In this document: one piece after another, positions 18,960 to 27,468 of the stretch | Numbering within the stretch: position 1 is the first letter of the stretch | How the letters are laid out: each line of letters starts with the position of its first letter | NCBI GenBank assembly: GCA_003244185.1 | Contig: QHBT01000032.1 | Coordinates: forward strand, 1 to 64,000 | From: Candidatus Dormiibacter spiritus | GTDB lineage: Bacteria > Chloroflexota > Dormibacteria > Dormibacterales > Dormibacteraceae | Reading direction: 5' to 3' | Length of the DNA stretch: 64,000 bases | Translations under genes and position numbers: made by a program | Notes under the pieces: generated by a model | Databases searched by the model: none | What the model saw: only the letters and a program-made list of their open reading frames with translations | What the model was told of the DNA's origin: nothing

Positions 18960-20744
18960 ATGCCGCCGCTGCGTGCTGACGACGCCGTGGAGCAGGTTCG
19001 TGCGCGTCTCAACCTCGTTGACGTCGCCCGTCAGCACGTTCCCCTGCGCAAGCAGGGCCGGGAATGGGTAGGACTCTGCCCCTTCCATCAGGAGAAGACG
19101 CCCAGCTTCGCAGTCAACGAACAGAAGCAATCGTGGTTCTGCTTCGGCTGCCAGCAGGGCGGTGACATCTTCGATTTCGTCCAACGCATTGAAAAGGTTG
19201 ACTTCCCGGCAGCCCTTCGCATGCTGGCCGACACCGCGGGTGTCGAACTTCCCGAGCGGGCGCCTGGTGAGCGTCGCCGGAGCGAGCTGCGCCGCCGCTT
19301 GATCGAGCTCAACGAGCTGGCCGGGAAGTATTACCAGTACGTTCTCACCAGCCTCCCCGCCGGTGAGCCAGGCCGCCAGCTGCTCCAGCAAAGAGAGATC
19401 GAGGACGATGTCGCCACTCGGTTCGGCCTCGGCTATGCGCCAGGCGGCAGCGGGCTCTCGGCCTACCTGCGCAAGCGGTCACTCTCAGCAGCCGACGCGC
19501 AGCAGGCAGGACTCGTCCGGCGGGACGGGCTGGATGCGTTCCAGCAGCGGCTCGTCGTGCCGATTCGAGATGCGCGCGGCAGCATCCTCGCCTTCACAGG
19601 CCGGACGGTGCTGGCAGACGAGCAGCGCAAGTACATCAACACCCGCGAAACCGAGGTCTACAGCAAATCTCGCGTACTCTTCGCCCTTGACCTGGCGCGT
19701 CCCGTCATCGAGGAGCGCGGCCACGCGGTGCTCATGGAAGGCCAGTTCGATGTGATCACCGGTCACCAGCGCGGCGTCGAGAACGCGGTCGCGAGCTCCG
19801 GCACGTCGCTCAGCGAAGATCAGGTTCGCCTGCTGCGGCGTTACACGGACGAATTGGTGCTCGTCTTCGACCAGGACTCCGCAGGTCGCCAGGCCACCCA
19901 GCGGGCGACCGAGCTGGCGGCCCGGCACGGCCTTCACGTCCGCGTCGCCCGCCTTCCCAGAGCAGCCAAGGATCCTGACGAGTACCTCCGCTCGGGCGGC
20001 AGTTGGGGGGAGACCCTGGCCCAGGCGCGGCCGGGTTGGGAACACTGGATCCGCGAGGAGATCGCCGATCTGAGCCCCAGCCGCCCGGCGGACGTCGAGG
20101 TGGCAGTGGCCCGCATCCACGGCGTCCTGGCGCGCATCCCGGAGCCGGCCGTGGCCGAAAGCGTCCGCCAGGAGGCGGCGATCTGGTTCGGCATCGATCC
20201 CAAGCTGCTCACAGCTCCCGCCGCCCAGCGCAAGCCGGGCCGCGCCTCCTCGCAGCGCCCGGACGGCCCGAACAGCTCCCCGGTCCAGCCGGCTGGGAAC
20301 GACCCTGCGTCGGCCAGACCACAGGCGGATCGGCTCTCGGGCCGCCTGGCCCACCTGCTTCAGGTGTTGGCGGTGCGTCCCGACGCCGCCCGCCTCGTGG
20401 CTGAGAAGCTGCCCCTGAACGAGATTGAGCCTGACGATCGGGAGGCGCTGGTGCGCGTGCTGGACGCGCTATCGGAAGGAGGCGTCGCAGCCCTGCGCCG
20501 GCGGCTACCGGACTTTCCGCCCGAGGAGCAGAACCTGGTGTGGCGAGCCTGGGCCGCAGCGCCGCCGCGCTGCGACGACGAACTGGTGCAGGAGCTCATC
20601 GAGAGGATCGCGCAGGCCGCCGCATCCAGGCGGCGATCCGCAATAATTGGGCGTCTTCTCGAAGCCGAGCGACGCGGGGACGAAGCAGCCGTCGAAGCGC
20701 TTTCGCGGGAATATGCGGTGGCGCTGAGTCAGCGGCAAGCTTGA
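18960..20744 (+). CDS. dnaG: DNA primase
   Basis: A 594-residue primase that makes RNA primers for replication. The N-terminal CHC2 zinc ribbon is complete (C40, H43, C61, C64 in [12 protein letters not shown]...[10 protein letters not shown]). The catalytic core has [14 protein letters not shown] and a TOPRIM domain ([16 protein letters not shown] with the metal Glu, then [12 protein letters not shown] with the Asp pair). A C-terminal helicase-binding region (~430-594) is variable as usual. It lies 16 nt upstream of the primary sigma gene, the classic macromolecular-synthesis arrangement without rpsU. Confidence 0.97.
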   Translation: MPPLRADDAVEQVRARLNLVDVARQHVPLRKQGREWVGLCPFHQEKTPSFAVNEQKQSWFCFGCQQGGDIFDFVQRIEKVDFPAALRMLADTAGVELPERAPGERRRSELRRRLIELNELAGKYYQYVLTSLPAGEPGRQLLQQREIEDDVATRFGLGYAPGGSGLSAYLRKRSLSAADAQQAGLVRRDGLDAFQQRLVVPIRDARGSILAFTGRTVLADEQRKYINTRETEVYSKSRVLFALDLARPVIEERGHAVLMEGQFDVITGHQRGVENAVASSGTSLSEDQVRLLRRYTDELVLVFDQDSAGRQATQRATELAARHGLHVRVARLPRAAKDPDEYLRSGGSWGETLAQARPGWEHWIREEIADLSPSRPADVEVAVARIHGVLARIPEPAVAESVRQEAAIWFGIDPKLLTAPAAQRKPGRASSQRPDGPNSSPVQPAGNDPASARPQADRLSGRLAHLLQVLAVRPDAARLVAEKLPLNEIEPDDREALVRVLDALSEGGVAALRRRLPDFPPEEQNLVWRAWAAAPPRCDDELVQELIERIAQAAASRRRSAIIGRLLEAERRGDEAAVEALSREYAVALSQRQA

Positions 20745-20760
20745 GGGTTGGAGACCAGAT

Positions 20761-21870
20761 TTGGCTAAGACCAAAGAAAAGGCGGAACCTCGACTCGAAG
20801 ACCTGCTGATCCAGCAGGCGGAGATTCTGATCGTCAAGGGCAAGGAACAGGGCTTCCTCAGCCCGGACGAGGTGATGGACGGCTTTCCCCAGTTCGATGC
20901 GGGGAATCCTGATCAAGCCTTCCGCATCTTCGGGGCCTTCACCGAGATGGGGATCGAGATCTCTGCCAGCCCCGGCGACTTCGACGACAAGGACGATGTC
21001 GACGAGGAGACCCAGCTCGAGATCGCCATGATGGATTCGGTCTCGCTGGACGACCCCGTCCGCATGTATCTGAAAGAGATCGGTAGGGTCAACCTGCTCA
21101 CCGCCGCTGACGAGGTCGAGCTGGCCAAGGCCATCCAGGCTGGATCGGAACTCGCCAAACAGCGCCTCACCGAAGCGAACCTGAGGCTGGTCGTCTCCAT
21201 CGCCAAGAAATACATTGGACGCGGCATGTCCTTCCTGGACCTCATCCAGGAAGGGAATATGGGCCTGATCCGCGCGGTGGAGAAGTTCGACTACGAGAAG
21301 GGCTTCAAGTTCTCCACTTACGCCACGTGGTGGATCCGGCAGGCGATCACCCGGGCAATCGCCGATCAAGCCCGAACCATCCGCATCCCGGTCCACATGG
21401 TCGAGACCATCAACAAGCTCGTGAGGGTCTCCCGCAGGCTGCTCCAAGAGCTGGGCCGCGAGCCCTCGGACGAGGAAATCGGTGAGGAGATGGGTATCTC
21501 CTCGGAGCGGGTGCGCGAGATCATCAAGGTCTCACAGGACCCCGTCTCCCTGGAGACGCCGATCGGCGAGGAGGACGACTCCCACCTTGGGGACTTCGTC
21601 GAGGACAAGGAGGCCACGGCTCCCAGCGACGCCGCCTCCCTGACCATGCTGCACAACGAGGTGGAGGACATCCTGGACACCCTGACGCCCAGAGAGCGGC
21701 GCGTACTCCAGCTTCGCTTCGGCCTCATCGACGGCCATCAGCGAACCCTGGAAGAGGTGGGGAAGCGCTTCGGCGTCACGCGCGAGCGGATTCGCCAGAT
21801 CGAGGCCAAAGCGCTCCGCAAGCTCCGTCACCCTTCGCGCAGCAAGAAACTGCGCGACTACCTCGAATAA
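20761..21870 (+). CDS. rpoD: primary RNA polymerase sigma factor (RpoD/SigA)
   Basis: A 369-residue group 1 sigma factor starting at a TTG with TTGGAGA just upstream. Region 1.2 ([18 protein letters not shown]), 2.1-2.4 ([56 protein letters not shown]), 3 ([14 protein letters not shown]) and 4.2 ([27 protein letters not shown]) are all intact. It has a short acidic region 1.1, as in many Gram-positive-type SigA proteins. It is coupled to dnaG, so replication initiation and transcription are co-expressed. Confidence 0.97.
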   Translation: MAKTKEKAEPRLEDLLIQQAEILIVKGKEQGFLSPDEVMDGFPQFDAGNPDQAFRIFGAFTEMGIEISASPGDFDDKDDVDEETQLEIAMMDSVSLDDPVRMYLKEIGRVNLLTAADEVELAKAIQAGSELAKQRLTEANLRLVVSIAKKYIGRGMSFLDLIQEGNMGLIRAVEKFDYEKGFKFSTYATWWIRQAITRAIADQARTIRIPVHMVETINKLVRVSRRLLQELGREPSDEEIGEEMGISSERVREIIKVSQDPVSLETPIGEEDDSHLGDFVEDKEATAPSDAASLTMLHNEVEDILDTLTPRERRVLQLRFGLIDGHQRTLEEVGKRFGVTRERIRQIEAKALRKLRHPSRSKKLRDYLE

Positions 21871-21921
21871 GTCCGGCAGCCTTTCTTCGTGAGCTGTGCC
21901 GTGATCTCAGCCTAAGCACGG

Positions 21922-22581
21922 ATGCCAGTCATCACCATCAGCCGCGAGTTCGGCGCCGGCGGCGAAACAGTAGGCGGCCTGGTGGCCACTCAGCTGGGCG
22001 CCGAGCTGGTCGATCGCAAGATTTTCTCCGAGGTCGCGCGGCGGCTGCAGCTCTCCGACGAAGAGGTGGAAGAGCACGAGGAGGCCGCCGGCAGCTTCCT
22101 CAACCGGATGCTCCGCGCGCTCGGGTCCGCCTCGGTGGAGTTCGCCGCCCCACCCGAGGCGGCTGCGTGGACGCCACCCTTCAGCGAGGTGGCGCCAGAC
22201 ACCCGCAGAGCCGTGCTGGAGATCACCCAGCAGGTCATCCGGGAAGCCGCCGCGACAGGCAATGCTGTCATCGTGGGCAGGGGCGCCGGCTTCGTGCTGC
22301 GCGATCACGGGGACCTGCTGAACGTGCTCATCATCGCACCCTTCGGGGTGCGGACTGCCCACATTTGCGAGACGAGTGCACTCTCGGTGGAGGATGCGCG
22401 GCGGCTGGTGAGGCAGGTCGACGCCAACCGCGTCGCGTACGTGAAGCAGCTCTTCGGCGCCGATCCGCTCAGCCCGGCGCATTACCACCTGGTGCTGAAT
22501 ACGGGCCGCCTCAGCTTTGAAGCAGCGGCGAACGCCATCATCGCGGTGGCCAAAGACCCGACCGGCCCCAGCCCGGCCTGA
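21922..22581 (+). CDS. cytidylate kinase-like family protein
   Basis: A 219-residue P-loop-fold protein of the cytidylate-kinase-like (AAK_26) family: MPVITISREFGAGGETVGGLVA replaces the usual GKS loop, followed by a LVDRKIFSEVARRL motif, AVIVGRGAGFVLRDH and late Arg residues (ARRLVRQVDANRVAYVKQLFG). Members phosphorylate nucleotides or related substrates, but this subgroup is not the essential Cmk and its substrate is unknown. It follows rpoD by ~50 nt and may be co-transcribed. Confidence 0.8.
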   Translation: MPVITISREFGAGGETVGGLVATQLGAELVDRKIFSEVARRLQLSDEEVEEHEEAAGSFLNRMLRALGSASVEFAAPPEAAAWTPPFSEVAPDTRRAVLEITQQVIREAAATGNAVIVGRGAGFVLRDHGDLLNVLIIAPFGVRTAHICETSALSVEDARRLVRQVDANRVAYVKQLFGADPLSPAHYHLVLNTGRLSFEAAANAIIAVAKDPTGPSPA

Positions 22582-22678
22582 ATTGGTCGCTTCGACATCC
22601 GCTCGCGCTGGCCATCGATGGGTGGATCGCCGTTCAGCAGTCCAGGGCTGGTCAGGTGGGCGCGGCGCTCGATAGGCT

Positions 22679-23005
22679 ATGCAGGCGATGGAGTTCAACA
22701 GACCGAACTTCGTGGGCTCTGCTACCTCAGGAGTTGATGGAGCCAGCGAGGGCGGCCGGGTTAGTACGTTCCGTCAGCCCACGGCTCTGGCCCTTTACGC
22801 GGTCCCCCTCGTCCAGCGGATCAAGGACGGCGGCTATCAAGGCAAACTGACCGCCGCCCCGGCACTGGTCGACGGCCGCTGGGCCCTGCGCCTCACCTAC
22901 GAAGGGGATGCCCCGACCGGCGTGCCAGCCCTCTGGCACGGTCACCATGTGGCGGTCCAACCGCAAGCTCCGGCGCCCGCGGTGGAGGGCCGGTCGGGTG
23001 CCTGA
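22679..23005 (+). CDS. small hypothetical protein, coupled to the DUF1858-like gene
   Basis: At most 108 residues; the ATG at 22679 or 22688 could start it. No family was recognised. The second half (GGYQGKLTAAPALVDGRWALRLTYEGDAPTGVPALWHGHHVAV) looks like a small beta-rich domain. The stop overlaps the GTG of the next gene by 8 nt, which argues that this frame is truly translated. Confidence 0.45.
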   Translation: MQAMEFNRPNFVGSATSGVDGASEGGRVSTFRQPTALALYAVPLVQRIKDGGYQGKLTAAPALVDGRWALRLTYEGDAPTGVPALWHGHHVAVQPQAPAPAVEGRSGA

Positions 23006-23213
23006 GTTCGGGCTCGATTCCAGCATCCGCGACGTGCTCGACAGACACCCGACCGGCCGCCAGATCCTCTGGGCCCACGGCTATGACGTGGGCGAGGGCT
23101 TCGTGGACGTGCTCTCGCAGTACCAGAGCCTGCGGGATGCGCACCGCGCAGGTCGCCTGCGGGACCTGCCAACCTTGCTGGAAGCCCTGAACGGCACCCT
23201 GCAGCCGAGCTAG
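22998..23213 (+). CDS. DUF1858-like small protein
   Basis: A 71-residue protein starting at a GTG inside the end of the preceding gene. The pattern LDSSIRDVLDRHPTGRQILWAHGYDVGEGFVDVLSQYQSLRDA is the DUF1858/ScdA N-terminal-like helical domain, in which a short helix pair precedes a conserved Gly. Such domains accompany redox or iron-sulfur repair proteins, but the usual Cys is replaced by Tyr-Asp here, so a redox function is doubtful. Confidence 0.6.
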   Translation: MPEFGLDSSIRDVLDRHPTGRQILWAHGYDVGEGFVDVLSQYQSLRDAHRAGRLRDLPTLLEALNGTLQPS

Positions 23214-23253
23214 TGTTCCAGGGATCTCAACTAGAATCAGGGGTCGGCACGGA

Positions 23254-23328
23254 TCCGGGCTAGCTCAACGGTAGAGCAGGCGGCTGTTAACCGCAAGGTT
23301 CACGGTTCGAATCCGTGGCCCGGAGCCA
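23254..23328 (+). tRNA. tRNA-Asn (anticodon GTT)
   Basis: A complete cloverleaf: acceptor stem TCCGGGC/GCCCGGA, D-arm GCTC/GAGC, anticodon arm with loop CTGTTAA (anticodon GTT at 23286-23288), T-arm CACGG-TTCGAAT-CCGTG, discriminator G and encoded CCA (23326-23328). The top pair of the anticodon stem is G-A. TAGAAT at 23232-23237 is a possible -10 box. Confidence 0.97.
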
Positions 23329-23380
23329 TCACATTACGGCTCGACTTTGGGAAGTTCCCAGGGCCCGCCGCCGAGTTCCC

Positions 23381-23408
23381 GTCCCACTACTTTACATAAC
23401 GGTGGGAC
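23381..23408. promoter_or_regulatory. 7-bp inverted repeat flanking the -35 of the small membrane protein gene
   Basis: GTCCCAC (23381-23387) and GTGGGAC (23402-23408) form a perfect inverted repeat with centres 21 bp apart, two helical turns, and enclose the -35 hexamer. This is the geometry of a dimeric repressor site. A stress or envelope regulator is plausible for this gene family. Confidence 0.5.
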
Positions 23409-23420
23409 ATAGCATATAGT
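23391..23420 (+). promoter_or_regulatory. sigma-70-type promoter for the lmo0937-like gene
   Basis: TTTACA (23391-23396), an 18-bp spacer and TATAGT (23415-23420) make the clearest housekeeping-type promoter in the window, in an A+T-rich patch. It places the start of transcription near 23427, leaving a ~48-nt leader before the GTG. Confidence 0.6.
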
Positions 23421-23474
23421 GATGATGATGTTGTCAGCTTTTATGGTGCTCAAGGCACTCTAGGGAGGTCTCCA

Positions 23475-23633
23475 GTGGCAAGCATTATCTGGATCGTCGT
23501 GGCGGTTCTGGTGGTTCTCTGGCTCTTCGGGTTCTTGGTGGCCCACGTCGGGGGCGACCTGATCCACATTCTGTTGGTTCTCGCCGTGATCGCGATCATC
23601 TACAACCTCGTCGTCGGTCGGCGGGCCGTCTAG
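23475..23633 (+). CDS. lmo0937-family (DUF5670) small membrane protein
   Basis: A 52-residue protein made almost entirely of two transmembrane helices (MASIIWIVVAVLVVLWLFGF and IHILLVLAVIAIIYNLVVGRR) separated by VAHVGGDL, the arrangement of the lmo0937 family. GGGAGGT is 6 nt before the GTG start. Members are often stress-inducible and their function is unknown. It is a monocistron bracketed by a good promoter and a strong terminator. Confidence 0.85.
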   Translation: MASIIWIVVAVLVVLWLFGFLVAHVGGDLIHILLVLAVIAIIYNLVVGRRAV

Positions 23634-23652
23634 CGAGAGGCAAGACCTGAAG

Positions 23653-23677
23653 GAGGCCGCCCGGACCGGGCGGCCTC
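23653..23677 (+). terminator. intrinsic terminator
   Basis: GAGGCCGCCCGG-A-CCGGGCGGCCTC is a perfect 12-bp inverted repeat 19 nt after the stop of the small membrane protein, followed by TTCGTCGTTT, which is a modest T-rich tail. Confidence 0.85.
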
Positions 23678-23751
23678 TTCGTCGTTTAAGTGGGCTGGCT
23701 GCCGCCAGGGACGGTCATCCCGCAGGGCGCTCTTAAGCTGAAGCTCTGACT

Positions 23752-25026
23752 ATGCAGAGCGTTGATGGCCTCCGACTTGTCGGCAGTGGTTCAGTGTCCG
23801 AGCCGCTGCCGGAGCACCGAGCGGAAGATCTGATCGCGGAGGGGTTGGGGCGCCTCAACCTGGCCGGTCGCAAGGTGCTCGTCATCATCCCGGATGGGAC
23901 GCGCACAGCTCCCATCCCCTTGCTCTACCGCGTGCTGACCGGTCACCTTGCCGGAGCGGCCGCCCAGCTTGACTACCTGATAGCTCTCGGCACTCACCCG
24001 CCGATGACAGATGCCGCCATCGACGCCATGCTCGGCTGTTCTGCTCGGGAGCGCGGCCAGCGCTGGCCGCGGCTGCGCGTGTTCAATCACAGTTGGCATG
24101 ACCCCGCGAGCCTCACCACGGTCGGTGAGATCTCGGCGGAGGAGGCCTTCCAGCTAACCGGTGGCCGGATCAACCATCGGGTGCCCGTGCGCCTGAACCG
24201 CAGGGTGACTGAATACGACCACATCATCGCCTGCGGGCCTGTGTTCCCACATGAGGTGGCTGGGTTCTCCGGCGGCACGAAGTACCTGTTCCCGGGCATC
24301 GCGGGGCCCGAGATCATCGACTTCACGCATTGGCTCGGCGCTCTGGTGACCAACCTCGGCACCATCGGGATCGTCGACACCCCTGTGCGCAGAGTTATCG
24401 ACAGGGCTGCCGCGATGGTGCCGACGCCGCTCACCTGCCTGACCCTTGCCATCCATGGCTCGGACCTTCACGGCCTCTGGCTGGGCGAGCCCGACGTCGC
24501 GTTCAGCGAAGCCGCGCGCCTGTCGGCGCAGCTCAATGTCGTGAGACTCCCACAGCCGGTGACGAGCGTGCTGTCCATGCCGTCCGAGCGCTATGACGAT
24601 CTCTGGACGGCGGCCAAGGCCATGTACAAGACCGAGGCGGTGGTGGCTGACGGGGGCGAGGTGATCATCTATGCGCCTTTCCTGAAGGAGGTCTCGTTCA
24701 CGCACGGCCGCCTTCTGGACCAAGTGGGATATCACGTCAGCGAGTACTTCCTGAAGCAATGGGACCGGTTCGCCCGCGTGCCTGGCACCATCCTGGCGCA
24801 CTCGACGCATGTGAAGGGCACAGGCACTTTCGATGCGGCGTCTGGAATTGAACGACCGCGCATCGAAGTCACCCTTGCGACCGGGATCCCGGAAGAGCGC
24901 TGCCGCCGGATCAACCTCGGCTACCGCGACCCGGCCACCATCCGGCCCGAGGATTGGGAAAGTCACGACGACCGGCTGCTGGTGCGACACGCCGGCGAGC
25001 AGCTGTATAGGTTGGCGGGCCGCTGA
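23752..25026 (+). CDS. larA: LarA-family nickel-dependent racemase/epimerase (DUF2088)
   Basis: A 424-residue protein of the lactate racemase family. The N-terminal domain has IIPDGTRTAPI and LIALGTHPPMTD; the second domain has PHEVAGFSGGTKYLFPGIAG, with the His and Lys that hold the pincer nickel cofactor. Family members racemise lactate or other 2-hydroxyacids, and many environmental ones act on different substrates. No larB, larC or larE cofactor genes lie in the window, so cofactor supply must come from elsewhere. It is tail-to-tail with the molybdopterin dehydrogenase. Confidence 0.85.
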   Translation: MQSVDGLRLVGSGSVSEPLPEHRAEDLIAEGLGRLNLAGRKVLVIIPDGTRTAPIPLLYRVLTGHLAGAAAQLDYLIALGTHPPMTDAAIDAMLGCSARERGQRWPRLRVFNHSWHDPASLTTVGEISAEEAFQLTGGRINHRVPVRLNRRVTEYDHIIACGPVFPHEVAGFSGGTKYLFPGIAGPEIIDFTHWLGALVTNLGTIGIVDTPVRRVIDRAAAMVPTPLTCLTLAIHGSDLHGLWLGEPDVAFSEAARLSAQLNVVRLPQPVTSVLSMPSERYDDLWTAAKAMYKTEAVVADGGEVIIYAPFLKEVSFTHGRLLDQVGYHVSEYFLKQWDRFARVPGTILAHSTHVKGTGTFDAASGIERPRIEVTLATGIPEERCRRINLGYRDPATIRPEDWESHDDRLLVRHAGEQLYRLAGR

Positions 25027-25053
25027 GGCCGCCAACCTCGAAGCTGGTCCGCC

Positions 25054-27351
25054 CTAACGACCGGTCTGCGCGTTGCTGATGGCGCGCCACAGCCGCTCAG
25101 GGTGCAGCGGCATATCCAGATGCGAGATGCCGAGATGCTTCACCGCATCGAGGATCGCGTTCTGAACCGCGGGAGTCGCGCCGATCGTCCCCGATTCACC
25201 TATGCCCTTCACTCCCAGGGAGTTGTTCGGCGAGGCGGTGACCGTGTGCTCGAGATCCAGCGGCGGCAGCTCGGACGCCCCCGGCACGCAATAGTCCAGC
25301 AGGCTGGTGGTTCGTGGAATCCCTTCCGCGTCGTGCACCACTTCCTCGAAGAGGGCTTGGGCCACCCCTTGGGCGATCCCACCAGCAACCTGGCCGTCGA
25401 CGAGGAGGGGGTTGACGACAGTGCCGCAGTCGTCGACCGCCACGTGGCGGAGCAGCCCCGCCTCTCCTGTTTCCAGGTCGACCTCGGCGACCGCCACGTG
25501 GGCGCCGAAAGGATAGCTGGAGTCAGCGTAGGCGTCGAACTCCGCTCGGAGCGCGCTGCCGCCCTCCGCCGCCCGGGCGGCGAGCTGGCTCCAGCTGACC
25601 GCCCGCTGGGGCGAGCCGCGCACGCCGACGCCGTCATTGCTGCTGACGAGGTCCACCTCGGCCGCTTCGAGCATCTCGGCGCCGAGCTCTCGAGCCTGCT
25701 GAAGCAGCTCCTCGCCGGCGCCGAAGACGGCGCTTGCGCCCAGCTGCATGGAGCGGGAGCTGGCGGTGCCGTCCCCGCGCTCGACGAGGGAGGTGTCTCC
25801 CTCGGTCACGGTGATGCGCTCCGAACGAACGCCGAGCAGTCCGCTCAGGATCTGGGCGTAAGCGGTCGCGTGACCCTGACCGGAGCTCGCGGTCCCCACC
25901 TTTACTGCCAGATCCCCGCCGCCCTCGACTTCGATGGCGGCGTACTCGGTGGGTGAGCCGACAGCCGTCACTTCGACATAGGCGGAGATTCCGATGCCGA
26001 GCACCTTCCGAGCTCCGGTCGAGAGTCTCGCCGCTTGCTCCGAGCGCAACTCGGCGTACCGGCTCAGCTCCAGGGCTCGTCGCAAGGCTCGCTCGTAGTC
26101 GCCGGAGTCGTAGATGGCGCCGGTGGGCGATTCGTAGGGAAAGGCGTCGGCCGGGATGAGGTTGCACCGCCTCACCTCCGCCGGGTCGAGGCCGAGTTGA
26201 GCCGCAAGCAGGTCCATGGCCCGCTCGAGCAGGGCTGTCGCTTCCGGGCGACCGGCGCCGCGGTAAGCGCCGGTGGGTGTTGTGTTGGTGCAGTAAGAGC
26301 GAGCCTGATAGTCGATGCGAGGGATCCTGTAAACGCCTGACAGCATCTGACCAGTGAGGTAGGGGAGGAAAGCGCCCTGACCGGGGTAGGCGCCGGCGTC
26401 AGCGATGACTCGCGCTCTCAGCCCCACCAGCCTGCCGCTCCCATCCGAGCCCAGCTGGACGTCCTGGATCTGACCGCGGCCCTGGTTCAGGGCGACGAAG
26501 CTCTCCGAGCGCGTCTCCAGCCAGCGAACAGGCCGCCCGAGGCGGAGAGCCAGCGCCGCCACCACCAGCTGCTCGGGATAGACGGCCAGCTTGGCGCCAA
26601 AGCCGCCGCCCACGTGTGGCACCAGGCAGTGGACTGACTTCTCAGGTAGGTGCAGGCTCTCGGCGATGGCGTCCCGAACTTGGAAAGGACTCTGCGTCGA
26701 GGCCCAGACCCGAAGCCCCCCGCCGCTCGCTTCCGGAGCGGCCGCAAAACCGTTTGGCTCCATCGGCACCGCCGCCAGGCGCTGATTGCGAAAGCGAGCG
26801 CTGACGATCACCTGGGCCTCCGCCAGCGCGTCCTCCTCGGCCCTGATGAGCCCCTGAAAGGCCAGGTTCGAGCCATGCTCAGGGAAGAGAAGGGGAGCGC
26901 CGCTCGCCGCGGCTGCCTCCGGTGAGACGACTGAGCTGAGCGGCTCGTAGTCCACAGCCACAGCCGCCGCGCCGTCCGCGGCGGCCGCCTCGCTCCGACC
27001 GACGACCACCGCCACGGCTTCCCCGGCAAAGCGCACTACCGATTGGGCGAGGACAGGACGGGCCATAGCGTCGGCCAGGCCGGGGAAGATAGGCAGGGGT
27101 CCAAGCCCGAGATCTTCGGCGGCGAATGCGCCGACCACGCCGGCTTGGGTGCGGGCATTGCCCAAGTCGACATCCTTGAGGCGAGCGTGGGCGATGGGTG
27201 AGCGCACGAAGCAGGCGAACAAACCGCCCGGCAGCTCCAGATCAGCCAGGAACCGACCCTCTCCGCGCAACAGCTCAGGGTCCTCGCGCCGCCTGATCGC
27301 AGCTCCGAGGCCGGCCGGCGCTCCCAGGTCTGCCAAGTCGGGCCGAAGCAT
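25054..27351 (-). CDS. xanthine dehydrogenase/CoxL-family molybdopterin subunit (form II type)
   Basis: A 765-residue large subunit of a molybdenum hydroxylase. It has the N-terminal a/b hammerhead (RREDPELLRGEGRFLADLELPG), the molybdopterin-binding domain with VGGGFGAK (247-254), the active-site loop AYRGAGR (362-368) that marks form II CoxL-like proteins rather than true CO dehydrogenase (AYxCSFR), and the catalytic Glu in KGIGESGT near the C-terminus. It would hydroxylate a purine, aldehyde or aromatic. The FAD (CoxM) and [2Fe-2S] (CoxS) partners are not adjacent. It is divergent from the nucleoside phosphorylase across 117 bp, so a purine-type substrate is tempting but unproven. Confidence 0.88.
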   Translation of the reverse strand: MLRPDLADLGAPAGLGAAIRRREDPELLRGEGRFLADLELPGGLFACFVRSPIAHARLKDVDLGNARTQAGVVGAFAAEDLGLGPLPIFPGLADAMARPVLAQSVVRFAGEAVAVVVGRSEAAAADGAAAVAVDYEPLSSVVSPEAAAASGAPLLFPEHGSNLAFQGLIRAEEDALAEAQVIVSARFRNQRLAAVPMEPNGFAAAPEASGGGLRVWASTQSPFQVRDAIAESLHLPEKSVHCLVPHVGGGFGAKLAVYPEQLVVAALALRLGRPVRWLETRSESFVALNQGRGQIQDVQLGSDGSGRLVGLRARVIADAGAYPGQGAFLPYLTGQMLSGVYRIPRIDYQARSYCTNTTPTGAYRGAGRPEATALLERAMDLLAAQLGLDPAEVRRCNLIPADAFPYESPTGAIYDSGDYERALRRALELSRYAELRSEQAARLSTGARKVLGIGISAYVEVTAVGSPTEYAAIEVEGGGDLAVKVGTASSGQGHATAYAQILSGLLGVRSERITVTEGDTSLVERGDGTASSRSMQLGASAVFGAGEELLQQARELGAEMLEAAEVDLVSSNDGVGVRGSPQRAVSWSQLAARAAEGGSALRAEFDAYADSSYPFGAHVAVAEVDLETGEAGLLRHVAVDDCGTVVNPLLVDGQVAGGIAQGVAQALFEEVVHDAEGIPRTTSLLDYCVPGASELPPLDLEHTVTASPNNSLGVKGIGESGTIGATPAVQNAILDAVKHLGISHLDMPLHPERLWRAISNAQTGR

Positions 27352-27468
27352 ATCGGAAGAACCGGCGGGTTCGGAAGATTGTAGGAGCGCCTTGAGGAAG
27401 AGTGCGACCGCCGTGCTTTTCGAGAGCGGGGAAGCGTACCGCGGGTTGAAGTATTAGCATCGCTGCCG

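Noticed and set aside
23752-27351. LarA and the molybdopterin dehydrogenase as one functional unit
   Set aside because: They are convergent, in different families, and share no promoter; adjacency alone does not support it.
25054-27351. True aerobic CO dehydrogenase large subunit
   Set aside because: The active-site loop is AYRGAGR rather than AYxCSFR, and coxM/coxS are absent.
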